Below, piece by piece: positions 32,146-41,060 of a stretch of DNA of 63,286 nucleotides. The notes under the pieces are model-generated. The model searched no databases. It saw only the letters and a list, made by a program, of their open reading frames with translations, and was not told where the DNA came from. Each line of letters begins with the position of its first letter. Positions within the stretch are counted from its first letter, which is position 1. The DNA is from Piscinibacter caeni (GTDB lineage Bacteria; Pseudomonadota; Gammaproteobacteria; Burkholderiales; Burkholderiaceae_C). Location of the stretch: NCBI GenBank assembly GCA_003265685.1, contig QJOU01000052.1, positions 1-63,286 on the forward strand, in the 5' to 3' direction. The position numbers were made by a program, and so were the translations under genes.

Positions 32146-33783
32146 TCAGCGCGCCTTGCGGCCGACCAGGCCCGCCGCGGGCGGGGTGTAGGGCAGGTGC
32201 GGCAGCGTGCCGGCCGCGCCGGTGCTGCCGGGCGTGCCCGGGACCTTCTGGCTCGGCTTGAAGCTCGCGTTGAAGACCGGGAACTCGGGGATCGCCGCGG
32301 GCAGCAGGCGCACGTAGCTGCCGTCCAGCGGCGAATCGCGGTGGTACTCGATCAGGAAGTCGACCCAGTCGGTCACCTTGACGAACTCGATGATGTGCGG
32401 CTGCACCGGCGGCCGGGCCGGATCGGGGTTGACGTCGAGGTAGAACGGGCTGCGCCAGTCCCACACGCCGCGCAGCAGCGGGTCGGGCAGGAAGATGTTC
32501 ATCGCCAGCAGCGGCGAGCCGAAGTTCCAGGTGATGTTGGTGCCGTCGGCCACCCAGGGCTGGTCGGCGTCGCCGTAGACCTTGATGCCCTTGAGCGCAT
32601 CCTGCAGCGCGCGGCAGGCCGGGTGCACCGGGTGCGGCCGGAAGTCGAACTTCAGCAGCTGCGAGGCGAAGCTGTACAGGTCGGTCAGCTGGTCGGGCGT
32701 CTCGAGCGCGAAGCCGCTCTCGGTGTCGTACTGCTGCGCCAGGATGATGGCGTTCATGATCCGCTGCACCACCACCTTGCGCTGGTCCGGCCCGGGCGCG
32801 CTGCGCATCGCGGCCAGCAGCGCGTCGGCCAGGTCGTCCACGCGCTCGGCGATCGCGCCCATGCGCGCCAGCCGCACCACGCAGCCGGCGGTCGGGTGGT
32901 TGCCCTTGGCCTGCAGGATGGCGTGGTTGCCCTCGGCGAACCAGAGCGCGAGCTGCTGGGCCGTGGCGCTGCCCTGCTGGCGCAGCTTGTCGAACACGCC
33001 CGGGTACGGCGCGCCGGCGGTGAAGAAGTTGTAGTTGGGGTAGCCGGTGGCGTAGTCGGCGTAGGGCGCCACCGTGTGCAGCACCTCGACCGACATGTTG
33101 AAGCAGTTGTCGAAGTGGATCACCGACAGCCGCGGCACGCCCGCCTCCAGCGCCATCTTCAGCGCCGCGCCCAGCCCCCAGGTGGACAGCGGCATGTGGT
33201 TGGCCGGCAGCATCGGCGAGCCGCCGGGCAGCATGGGCGAGCCGCCCGGCAGCATCGGCGAGCCACCCGGCAGCAGCGGCGAATCGCCCGGCAGCACCGG
33301 GGCAGCGCTGTCGGCATTGAAGCGCCACTCGAAGCGGCCGTTGTCGGTCAGCGTGGCGGTGTCGAGCTGGGTGCGGTCGATCTCCGGCAGGAAGCCGGCG
33401 CCATGGCCCTCGAGTGCCAGCACGATCGCGGCGGTCGGTCGGCTGCGGTGCGCGTGGCGCAGGAAGCCGGCCAGGTTGCGCGGCTGCGACATGTCCTGCT
33501 TCCAGCGCGAGCTGACCACCATCCCGGCCGGCTTGCCGGCCTCGATCTCGACCAGCCAGGTGTCGTCGTCGACCCGGTCGATCAGTGCACACACGTGCAC
33601 GCCGGCATCGGCCACCTTCAGCAGGCCCTGCACCAGCGGATGCTGGGCCAGCGTCTGGCTGTCGCCGTCGGGAAAGGTGCTGAGCACGGGGTCGGTGCCG
33701 AACGGCGCGTACACCGCCAGCAGCACGCTGTCGGTGCGCGCCGGGTCGTTGGGCTTCTCGGGCAACAGCCGGGGCAGGGTCAT
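32146..33783 (-). CDS. Clostripain-like (peptidase C11, caspase-fold) protein
   Basis: 545 residues, no signal peptide, so cytoplasmic. The likely catalytic dyad is His127 in 'LALEGHGAGF' and Cys227 in 'IHFDNCFNMSVEVLHTV', matching the His-Gly and Asp-Ala-Cys regions of clostripain; 'YADYATGYPNYNFFTAG' follows as in C11 enzymes. Between the two residues lie four copies of the heptad LPGGSPM (164-191), where clostripain carries its excised linker. The C-terminal half (about 300-545) has no recognised domain. It faces away from a large TPR regulator gene 120 bases upstream. Assignment is by motif and is moderately sure; proteolysis is untested. Confidence 0.7.
   Translation of the reverse strand: MTLPRLLPEKPNDPARTDSVLLAVYAPFGTDPVLSTFPDGDSQTLAQHPLVQGLLKVADAGVHVCALIDRVDDDTWLVEIEAGKPAGMVVSSRWKQDMSQPRNLAGFLRHAHRSRPTAAIVLALEGHGAGFLPEIDRTQLDTATLTDNGRFEWRFNADSAAPVLPGDSPLLPGGSPMLPGGSPMLPGGSPMLPANHMPLSTWGLGAALKMALEAGVPRLSVIHFDNCFNMSVEVLHTVAPYADYATGYPNYNFFTAGAPYPGVFDKLRQQGSATAQQLALWFAEGNHAILQAKGNHPTAGCVVRLARMGAIAERVDDLADALLAAMRSAPGPDQRKVVVQRIMNAIILAQQYDTESGFALETPDQLTDLYSFASQLLKFDFRPHPVHPACRALQDALKGIKVYGDADQPWVADGTNITWNFGSPLLAMNIFLPDPLLRGVWDWRSPFYLDVNPDPARPPVQPHIIEFVKVTDWVDFLIEYHRDSPLDGSYVRLLPAAIPEFPVFNASFKPSQKVPGTPGSTGAAGTLPHLPYTPPAAGLVGRKAR
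33206..33294. repeat. 21-bp in-frame minisatellite (four copies) in the C11 peptidase gene
   Basis: Four consecutive 21-base units starting at 33206, 33227, 33248 and 33269 differ by a few substitutions and encode LPGDSPL followed by three LPGGSPM on the minus strand. A partial fifth unit follows. Copy-number change would keep the frame. Confidence 0.9.
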
Positions 33784-33903
33784 GGGAGCTCCTCGTTCTT
33801 GTCAGGCCGGCAACGGTAATCCTGCCCGACTTGCATTCACAAGCATCTCGTCCCTCGGTGGGATGGTGCTGCTCAGACGATCGTGAGACGATTTCGGCCG
33901 CCC

Positions 33904-36162
33904 ATGGAAAACCCGAACCTCTCTCCCGCCCCGGCGCCCTCGGCGCGGCGGCGCGTGCCACCACCGGCACTGGCCGAGGCGCTGGTCGGCGCCCTGCTGG
34001 CGGCCCACAAGGCCGGCACGCTGGAAGGCTGGTTGCGCCGGCATCGCCGCATCGCGCGCTGGCTGCAGGCGCATTGGCTCGCGCCGGTGCTGGCCAGCGG
34101 CGGCGACGCGGCGCGCGAGGGGGCGGGGGCCGCGGCTGTCGGCCTGCTGCTGCGCTGGGCCGTGCTGCAGCTGCGGCCCGACCGCGCCGGCGAGGACGTG
34201 CCGGTGCCGCGCGAGGCCTGGCTCGACCGCACCAGCTGGCGCCCGATGCTGGCCCTGTGGTGCCAGTTCGGCTTCGGCCCGGTGCCGGCCTTCCGCGACC
34301 GCTACCGCGGCCATGCCGACGAGCCGGCCGCCAGCCACCTGTGCGGGCTGTGGTCGGTCGGCCCGAGCACCTACTACCGCTACCTCGACAAGGGCAAACG
34401 TGGCCTGGCCGCGCTGCTCGGCGATCCGCCGGGCCCGGCGGCCGGGCGGCTGGCGCTGCGGGCCATGGCACGCGACCAGGCCCTGGCGCGGCTGGGCCTG
34501 GACGGCGTGCCGCAGCGCCAGGCCTGGCACCGGCAGCGCGCGGGCGAGGCGCTGACCCGGCACGACAGCGCCTCGGCGCTGTGGCACCTGGCCCAGGCCG
34601 GCGACCAGGCCGGCTTCGCCCAGGCGCTGCAGCGGCACAGCGTCGAGCTGGCCAGCGAGCCCGAGACCGATGCGCTGCTGGAGGCGATGCGCGCCGCCAC
34701 CGCCGGCGTGCGCGAACGCTGCGAGCTGCTGCTGGCCGAGGCCTCGCTGTGGCGCATGCGCGGCCAGGCCGAACGCGAGCTGCAGGCCTGCGAGCAGGCG
34801 CTGCGCGAGGCCGTCGCGGGCGACGACACGCTGATGCTCGGCGTGGTCTACGGCGAGCTCGGCAAGTTCCACGAGCTGCGCGACATGGACCGCGCCTTCG
34901 CCTGCTACCAGGACAGCGCCGACGCGCTGCTGCGCTCGGGCGTGGCCGACGACCGCGCCGCGACCGACCGCGTCATCGAGGCCTATGCGGTGACGCTGGC
35001 GCGGCTCGCCTGGCTCTACGTGCTGCGCAACGACCCGCGCGCGCGCCCGGTGCTCGAGCGGGCCCAGCAGCTGTGCGCGCGGCCCGGCATCACGCTGCCG
35101 ACGCTGGCCATGCTCGAGCAGACCTGGGGCGAATGCTGCCGGCGCAGCGGCGACCTGCCCGGCGCGATCGAACATCGCCACCGCGCGCTGCTGCTGTACG
35201 AGCGGGTCGATGACCGCCAGGCGATCCTCAAGACCTGCGGCAACCTGAGCCTCATCTACGGCGAGGCCAAGGACTACGAACGGGCCCGCGAGTACGCGCG
35301 GCGCGTGCTGGCGCTGGCCGACACGATGGCGGTGGACCCCGAGATCCTGGCCAGCACGCACCTGAACCTCGGCGTGGCGCATTTCTGGCAGGGCCACTAC
35401 GCCGAGGCGAGCGCCGAGTACGAGCAGGCCCTGGAGATCGCGCTGCGCGCGCAGTTGCGCCGGGTGGCCGGCGTGGCGCACTACAACCTCGCCGAGGTGG
35501 CCTACCTGCGCTTCAAGCAGACCCGCGACCCGCACGACGAACAGCGCGGCGACCGCCATGCCGCGGCGGCCGTGGCCGTCTGGCCGCACGAGAGCGACCC
35601 GTCGCACGCCGAGAGCACCAAGCGGCTCAAGCGCGACATCCTCGGCCCGGCCGAGGACCGCTCGCGCGACCGGCTGCTGAGCGCCGAGGCGATGGACCAC
35701 CTGCCCGAGATGAGCGAGGTGACGCGCCAGCGCGAACGCCTGGCCGTGCCGGCCGCGCCCGAGGAGCATGTGCGGGCGCGCCTGGCGATCGCCAACGCCT
35801 ACCTCGCGGTGGCGGTCAAGGAGCGCGAGGCGGCGCTGGCGCTGATCGAGCGGCACGGACTGGGCGGCCGCTTCGCCGACGAGCTCGACGGCCTGCGCCG
35901 CACCTTCGAGCGCCAGATCTCGCGCGAGCAGCGCCTGGCCGCCGCCTGGCGCGCGGCCACCGCCGACCTCATCACCAGCCAGCGCTGCCAGGCGCTGCTG
36001 CAGCACCTGCTGGCCGACGGCACGCTGAACAAGAGCCGCTACGCCGAGCTGTGCGGGCTGAGCCCGGCCACCGCGTCCAAGCACCTCGGCCTGCTGGCCG
36101 AGCGCGGCCTGCTGCAGCAGACCGGCAAGGGCCCGAGCACGCGCTACACGCTGCCGGCGTAG
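33904..36162 (+). CDS. TPR-repeat protein with C-terminal winged-helix DNA-binding domain
   Basis: 752 residues. The N-terminal region (about 1-180) includes a W/R-rich segment ('SVGPSTYYRYLDKGKRG') that resembles a regulator module. Helical TPR-like repeats follow (about 200-560: 'LGVVYGELGKFHELRDMDRA', 'NLSLIYGEAKDYERAREYAR', 'NLGVAHFWQGHYAEASAEYE'). The C-terminus (about 690-745: 'NKSRYAELCGLSPATASKHL') is a winged helix. It has no NTPase motif, so it is not an NLR. ATG at 33904 chosen over a GTG at 33883; neither has a strong ribosome-binding site. Divergent from the caspase-fold peptidase, which it may control. Its 3' end overlaps the convergent diguanylate cyclase gene by 19 bases. Confidence 0.75.
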   Translation: MENPNLSPAPAPSARRRVPPPALAEALVGALLAAHKAGTLEGWLRRHRRIARWLQAHWLAPVLASGGDAAREGAGAAAVGLLLRWAVLQLRPDRAGEDVPVPREAWLDRTSWRPMLALWCQFGFGPVPAFRDRYRGHADEPAASHLCGLWSVGPSTYYRYLDKGKRGLAALLGDPPGPAAGRLALRAMARDQALARLGLDGVPQRQAWHRQRAGEALTRHDSASALWHLAQAGDQAGFAQALQRHSVELASEPETDALLEAMRAATAGVRERCELLLAEASLWRMRGQAERELQACEQALREAVAGDDTLMLGVVYGELGKFHELRDMDRAFACYQDSADALLRSGVADDRAATDRVIEAYAVTLARLAWLYVLRNDPRARPVLERAQQLCARPGITLPTLAMLEQTWGECCRRSGDLPGAIEHRHRALLLYERVDDRQAILKTCGNLSLIYGEAKDYERAREYARRVLALADTMAVDPEILASTHLNLGVAHFWQGHYAEASAEYEQALEIALRAQLRRVAGVAHYNLAEVAYLRFKQTRDPHDEQRGDRHAAAAVAVWPHESDPSHAESTKRLKRDILGPAEDRSRDRLLSAEAMDHLPEMSEVTRQRERLAVPAAPEEHVRARLAIANAYLAVAVKEREAALALIERHGLGGRFADELDGLRRTFERQISREQRLAAAWRAATADLITSQRCQALLQHLLADGTLNKSRYAELCGLSPATASKHLGLLAERGLLQQTGKGPSTRYTLPA

Positions 36163-37907
36163 CCGGGCTGGGCCGGCGGCACGCCGCGCCGCACGCAGCC
36201 CTTGCCGCCCTGCTTGCCGGCGTACATCGCGGCATCGGCCTGGCGCAGCAGGCTGGCCGGGTCCACGCCGTCCTGCGGCACCAGCACGAAGCCGATCGTC
36301 AGGCCGACCTCGATGCGGCGCTGCCCCGACAGCTCGAACGGCGTGCGGAAGGACTCCACCAGCTTGGCGCCGATATCGCGTGCCTGCTGCTCGTCGGCCA
36401 GGCCGGCAGCGGTGACGACGAACTCGTCGCCGCCCAGGCGCGCGACCACGTCGCTGGCGCGCAACTGCGACTGCAGGCGCCGGCCCACCAGCACCAGCAG
36501 TTCGTCGCCGGTGTCGTGGCCATGGCGGTCGTTGACCTGCTTGAAGCCGTCCAGGTCGAGCATGTAGACGGCCAGCTGGCGGTCGGGCCCGCAGTCGCGC
36601 ATCGCCTGGGCCAGGCGGGCGTCGAGGCCGCGCCGGTTGGGCAGCCCGGTCAGCGCATCGGTGTGCGCCATCGAGACGAAGGTATCGCGCTCGCGCACCG
36701 CATGCACCGCCGCGGCATGCACCGCCTTCATGCGCAGGCCCAGCACGCGCAGGAATAGCACCATGTCCAGCGCCGCGCCGGCCTGGAAGGAATGCAGCGT
36801 CCACCAGTTCGCGTCCACGTGGCCCTTGATGACGCCGACCATGGTCGCGGTGGAGACGAAGTAGCCCAGCCATGCGACCAGGAAGTACCAGCCGATCGAG
36901 TCGCCGCGGCGCGCGCGCCGCACCGCGCCGGGCAGGCCCATCAGCGCCGGCAGCAGCCCGAGCGAACCGACCACCGTGCTGACCAGGTGCACGTGGATCA
37001 GGTCGAGCGCGTACAGCAGCGCCGTCAGCCCGAGCGCGGCAGCGCCGCCGAACATCACGCGGCTGAAGTGCCGGCTGACGTCCGGGCCGCGCAGCACCTC
37101 CTCGACGAACAGGAAGGTGCAGCCCGAGGCGAGCAGCGCCGCCAGCGCGGCGGCGTGCTGCTCGAGCCACAGGTTGCCGGGCCACAGGTACATGCCGCCC
37201 AGGCCGAACTGCACCACCGAGAACATCATGCTGCCGAAGGTCAGCAGCGCGTACTTCAGGAACAGCGGCTCGCGCGTCGAGGCCCATTGCGCCAGCGTGT
37301 AGAGCACCAGGCACAGCGCCAGGCCGGTGAGCAGGCCCTGCAGCAGCATCTCGTCCTGGGCGCGGCTGTGGAACTCGGTCAGCCGCGTCAGAGAGATCGG
37401 CAGGATCATCGCGCCCAGCGTGTCGACGCGCAGCAGCAGCTCGTGCGGCACGCCCGGCGTCAGATCGAGGGCGACGGCGTGCGAGCGCGAGCGCACCGGC
37501 CGCTCGTCGGGGGGCTGCAGGTTGCCCAGGCGCGCCTGCTGCACCAGCCGGCCCTCGCGCAGCAGGTGCACGTCGACGCGGTTCAGCACCGCGTAGTCGA
37601 TGTCGAGCAGCCAGCGGGCACGGCTGTCGGGCGCACTGCGCAGCGGGATGCGCAGCCACACCGCCTCCTTGCGCAGCCCGAGCGTCTGGCGCGCCGAGAC
37701 GGGCGGCTCGAAGCGTTCGGCCGCCCGCAGCGCGGCCACCCAGTCGAGCCGGCGCTGCGGATCCGGCAGGATCTCCACCACCGACCAGGCCTCGACCCGC
37801 GGCCGGGCGTCCTCGAGCAGCAGTTCGCCGCCGGCGCGCGCCGGCAGCGCGGCCGCCAGCAGCAGCAGGAGCAGCAGGCCGCGCAGCAGGACGGTCGGCG
37901 CCCTCAC
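36144..37907 (-). CDS. 7TM-DISM membrane diguanylate cyclase
   Basis: 587 residues. Signal peptide, a periplasmic 7TMR-DISMED2-like domain (about 30-175), seven membrane helices (about 185-395) and a GGDEF domain (about 425-570). The active loop is 'RLGGDEFVV' and the inhibitory I-site RASD stands five residues before it, so the enzyme should make c-di-GMP with product inhibition. The first codon is a GTG at 37907 that overlaps the stop of the MpaB-like gene (GTGA), linking a c-di-GMP signal to that protein. Confidence 0.92.
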   Translation of the reverse strand: MRAPTVLLRGLLLLLLLAAALPARAGGELLLEDARPRVEAWSVVEILPDPQRRLDWVAALRAAERFEPPVSARQTLGLRKEAVWLRIPLRSAPDSRARWLLDIDYAVLNRVDVHLLREGRLVQQARLGNLQPPDERPVRSRSHAVALDLTPGVPHELLLRVDTLGAMILPISLTRLTEFHSRAQDEMLLQGLLTGLALCLVLYTLAQWASTREPLFLKYALLTFGSMMFSVVQFGLGGMYLWPGNLWLEQHAAALAALLASGCTFLFVEEVLRGPDVSRHFSRVMFGGAAALGLTALLYALDLIHVHLVSTVVGSLGLLPALMGLPGAVRRARRGDSIGWYFLVAWLGYFVSTATMVGVIKGHVDANWWTLHSFQAGAALDMVLFLRVLGLRMKAVHAAAVHAVRERDTFVSMAHTDALTGLPNRRGLDARLAQAMRDCGPDRQLAVYMLDLDGFKQVNDRHGHDTGDELLVLVGRRLQSQLRASDVVARLGGDEFVVTAAGLADEQQARDIGAKLVESFRTPFELSGQRRIEVGLTIGFVLVPQDGVDPASLLRQADAAMYAGKQGGKGCVRRGVPPAQPGYAGSV

Positions 37908-39259
37908 GCACGCCCCCCGGCCGCCCAGGCACGCATCATCTGGTCGGTCTTCGCGCGCAGGTGCTCGGGCAGCTTGAGCGGGCGCGTCTGGTCCATCAGC
38001 AGCCCGGTGATGAGCCGCGTGCCGAGCAGCCGGCTGATCACGCGCGCGAGCGAGAAGCCGGGCGAGAACCAGCGGCCGACCGTGTCGAACACCCGCACCA
38101 GGCCCATGACCAGCGCGAACAGCAGCCGGCTCGTCCAGCCGACCTGGCCGTCCAGGCGCAGATCCGCCGACGAGCGCGGACCGATCAACTGGCGACACAG
38201 CAGCAGCGGGAAGGACCGCAGCGCGGCGAACGGGAGCGCGCGCGCCAGGGTCGCGAACAGCGCGCCGGCCAGCGCGCCGCGCTGGTCGGGCAGGTGCAGG
38301 TCGGCGCGGCCGCGCTGCTGCATGCGCTCGAACAGCGCCTGCGCCTCGCCCATCGACTCGACCATCAGCTCGTCGCGGATGCCCACCAGGTGCCCGACCA
38401 CGTTCCAGGCATGCAGCACGTCGCGCTCCTGCTGCGGCGTGGCCGGCACGCCGAGGCTGCGCATGCCGCGCAGCGGCACGTAGCCGAAGGTCAGCAGGGT
38501 GTAGGCCTGCTCCTCCTGGTTGCTGGGCAGGCCGCGCTCGGGCACGTTCCAGCCGTGCGCGAAGAGCGCCTGGTGCATGCCGGCCGCTGGGCCCTGCAGC
38601 GCCAGCGGCGCGAGCGCCGCGGCGCCGGGCAGCACCGCATCTGCGGGCGTGCCGCGCAGGATCAGGTGGCGCACCGTCGCGTGGATCAGGCGCACCTTGA
38701 GGACCTGCGCCACGCCGGCGCCCGCCGGGTCGGTCAGGCCGCCGGCCATCATCACCGGGAAGATCATCGCGGCGGTGCTGCGGATGCGGTAGTCGGTGCG
38801 CTGCTCGAGCGCGCCGGTGGTGTGCAGCACCTCGGCCAGGTCCGGCACCACGTAGCACTCCGGCAGGCTGGCGCAGAACAGCAGCAGCACGGAGAGCAGG
38901 CCCTGGTCGAAGAACATCGCCTCGGCGCGGGCCAGCGCGTCGCGGTCGGCCCAGCCGGGCAGGCGATGCGCGGCCTCGAGGTAGCGGCGCAGCGGCTGTG
39001 CGATGGCCGCGGGCAGGTCGGCCGGGGCCTGCCAGTGCGCCACGTCGGCGTTGGTCTGCCAGCCGGCGATGGCGCGGTTCACCTGGCGCAGGCGCTCCCA
39101 CTGCGGCTCGAGCGCGGCGAGCGTGGTGTCGCGGCCTAGCGCGGCCGGGTCCGCGGGCCAGGGCCCGAGGATCGCGGCGATCGTGTCATCCGCCAGCGGG
39201 TCGGCCTGGTACTGCGCGCGGACCAGCTGCTCCTCCGTCACGGGCGTGCGCTGCGGCAT
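37904..39259 (-). CDS. MpaB/Lcp-like haem oxygenase family protein (DUF2236)
   Basis: 451 residues, no signal peptide. The conserved core 'KVRLIHATVRHLIL' holds the histidine that in latex-clearing protein ligates haem b, and 'NQEEQAYTLLTFGYVPLRGM' is the second family signature. Lcp members cleave polyisoprene and MpaB acts in mycophenolic acid synthesis, but most family members have no known substrate. The C-terminal 100 residues are hydrophobic/amphipathic and may bind membrane. Translationally coupled to the diguanylate cyclase gene downstream. Confidence 0.82.
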   Translation of the reverse strand: MPQRTPVTEEQLVRAQYQADPLADDTIAAILGPWPADPAALGRDTTLAALEPQWERLRQVNRAIAGWQTNADVAHWQAPADLPAAIAQPLRRYLEAAHRLPGWADRDALARAEAMFFDQGLLSVLLLFCASLPECYVVPDLAEVLHTTGALEQRTDYRIRSTAAMIFPVMMAGGLTDPAGAGVAQVLKVRLIHATVRHLILRGTPADAVLPGAAALAPLALQGPAAGMHQALFAHGWNVPERGLPSNQEEQAYTLLTFGYVPLRGMRSLGVPATPQQERDVLHAWNVVGHLVGIRDELMVESMGEAQALFERMQQRGRADLHLPDQRGALAGALFATLARALPFAALRSFPLLLCRQLIGPRSSADLRLDGQVGWTSRLLFALVMGLVRVFDTVGRWFSPGFSLARVISRLLGTRLITGLLMDQTRPLKLPEHLRAKTDQMMRAWAAGGRA

Positions 39260-39375
39260 GTGGTGTCAGGACGTTTCCGACGCAAGAAAGCGCGCACGGT
39301 AGCGAAGCGCGCGCCGCGCCGCAAGTGAACTTGGCCACACTCGAGCGGACTCGGGGCGTCGGGCGCCCCGCGGAC

Positions 39376-39888
39376 TCACTCCATCGCGACGCCGCCCTCG
39401 ATCTGCACTGCCGGCGTCTTGTCCGACGCCCGCGCACGCCGCCCCTTCTTCGCCGCCGCCTTGCGCGGCGCGGCCGGCCTCTTCGACACCTTGGCGGCCT
39501 TGGCCGGCTTGCTCGCCTTGGCGCGTCGCGGCGCGGCGGGCGCCGCTGCCGCCTCGGCCGCCGGCGCCGAGGTGATCAGGAAGGCGTCGCGGTCCTTGGC
39601 CCCGACGATCCAGACCGGCGGGCGGCCGCGGCCGGTCCAGGTCTGGCCGGTCTTCGGGTCGCGGTACTTGGCCACCCCGCTGCCGGGGCGGCGCTTGGCC
39701 GCCGGCTTGGCGGCACGGCGCATGCCGCGGCCACCGGGCACGAGGCCGAGCTCCTCGGCCGTCAGGCCGTATTCGGCGATGGTCTTCTTCAGTTGCGCCA
39801 CGACGGCCTTCACCTGGGTCTGGCGCAGGGCCTCGGCCTGCTGCTCGAGTTTGGCGATCTGGGCCCGCAGGGCCTTGTAGCTTTTCAT
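39376..39888 (-). CDS. H-NS family nucleoid protein with Ala/Lys-rich tail
   Basis: 170 residues. N-terminal coiled coil (about 1-45, oligomerisation), then the H-NS DNA-binding motif 'YRDPKTGQTWTGRGRPPVW' (about 75-95), and a tail of about 65 residues made mostly of Ala, Lys, Pro and Arg, like the histone H1-type tails of some betaproteobacterial nucleoid proteins. H-NS proteins silence AT-rich DNA; the tail adds charge and may widen binding. Single gene, divergent from the Ldh gene. Confidence 0.9.
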   Translation of the reverse strand: MKSYKALRAQIAKLEQQAEALRQTQVKAVVAQLKKTIAEYGLTAEELGLVPGGRGMRRAAKPAAKRRPGSGVAKYRDPKTGQTWTGRGRPPVWIVGAKDRDAFLITSAPAAEAAAAPAAPRRAKASKPAKAAKVSKRPAAPRKAAAKKGRRARASDKTPAVQIEGGVAME

Positions 39889-39977
39889 CGGCGTTCCTTG
39901 GTCGTTGGCAGCCCCGTCGGCGGTCCTGCGCCGCCCGGTTCTGCAGCGCGCATTGTGCCCATAGCAGAATCGAATCC

Positions 39978-41060
39978 ATGGGCGACAAGCAACATCTCGT
40001 GCCGGCGGACCGGCTGCAGCACGCGGTCGAGCGCGTCGTGCGGGGCTTCGGCAGCACGCCGCAGGAAGTCGTCGCGGTGGCCGGCAACCTGGTCGAGGCC
40101 AACCTCACCGGGCACGACTCGCACGGCATCGGCATGCTGCCGCGTTATGCCGACGCCTGGCTGGAAGGCGGGCTGCGGCCGAACACCCACGTGAAGCTGC
40201 TCGCCGACGCCGGCACGCTGCTGCGGCTGGACGGCCAGGCCGGCTTCGGCCAGGTGATCGGGCAGGAGGCGATGGCGCTGGGTATCGAGCGCGCTCGCGC
40301 CGCGGGCAGCTGCATCGTCGCGCTGGGCAACGCGCACCACCTCGGCCGCATCGGCGCCTGGGCCGAGCAGTGCGCGGACGCCGGGCTGGTGTCGATCCAC
40401 TTCGTCAACGTGATCTCGCGGCCGATCGTCGCGCCGCACGGCGGCGCGGACGCGCGCTTCGGCACCAACCCGTTCTGCGCCGGCGTGCCGCTGGCCGGGC
40501 GCGCGCCGGTGATCCTGGACTTCGCCACCAGCGTGATCGCGCAGGGCAAGACACGCGTGGCCTATAACAAGGGCGAGCCGGTCGCGCCGGGCTGCCTGCT
40601 GGACGACCAGGGCCGCTCCACGACCGAGCCGCGCTACACCGTGGTGCCGCCCTGGGGCGCGCTGCTGGCCTTCGGCGCCCACAAGGGCTACGGGCTGGCC
40701 CTGCTGTGCGAACTGCTCGGCGGCGCACTGGCCGCCGGCCGGACGCTGCACGACGCCGACGACGGCAAGCGCCGCGTGCTCAACGGCATGCTGAGCGTGC
40801 TGCTCGATCCCGCAGCGCTGGGCGATGCAGCGGCCTTCGAGGCGCAGGCGCGGGCCTTCATCGACTGGGTGCAGCAGAGCCCGCCGCGCGAGGGTGTCGG
40901 CGCGGTGCAGGTGGCCGGTGACGCCGAGCGGGCGATGCGCGCGCAGCGCCGCCGCGACGGCGTGCCGGTGGATGCGACTACCTGGCGCGAGATCCTCGCG
41001 GCGGCCGCGACGCTGCAGGTCGACCCCGCGGCGGTCAACGCGGACGCCGGGATCGGCTGA
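39978..41060 (+). CDS. Malate/L-lactate dehydrogenase family (Ldh-type) oxidoreductase
   Basis: 360 residues. NAD(P)-dependent oxidoreductase of the YbiC/MdH/ComC fold. Characteristic motifs are 'GHDSHGIGMLPRYADAWLEG' near 45-64, 'LGNAHHLGRIGAWAE' and 'GAHKGYGLALLCELLGG'. Members reduce 2-oxoacids to 2-hydroxyacids (malate, lactate, sulfolactate, ureidoglycolate). The adjacent convergent IclR regulator and the MFS transporter beyond it suggest a hydroxy-acid catabolic locus; the substrate is unknown. Confidence 0.88.
   Translation: MGDKQHLVPADRLQHAVERVVRGFGSTPQEVVAVAGNLVEANLTGHDSHGIGMLPRYADAWLEGGLRPNTHVKLLADAGTLLRLDGQAGFGQVIGQEAMALGIERARAAGSCIVALGNAHHLGRIGAWAEQCADAGLVSIHFVNVISRPIVAPHGGADARFGTNPFCAGVPLAGRAPVILDFATSVIAQGKTRVAYNKGEPVAPGCLLDDQGRSTTEPRYTVVPPWGALLAFGAHKGYGLALLCELLGGALAAGRTLHDADDGKRRVLNGMLSVLLDPAALGDAAAFEAQARAFIDWVQQSPPREGVGAVQVAGDAERAMRAQRRRDGVPVDATTWREILAAAATLQVDPAAVNADAGIG

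Noticed and set aside
33904-36162. TPR protein as an NLR-like immune receptor
   Set aside because: No Walker A/B or other NTPase motif was found between the N-terminal region and the TPR repeats; only a regulator-type winged helix is supported.
33802-37932. A 1376-residue open frame on the minus strand
   Set aside because: It runs through the TPR regulator in antisense and through part of the diguanylate cyclase in a wrong frame; the composition is Ala/Arg/Gly-rich and no domain is visible.
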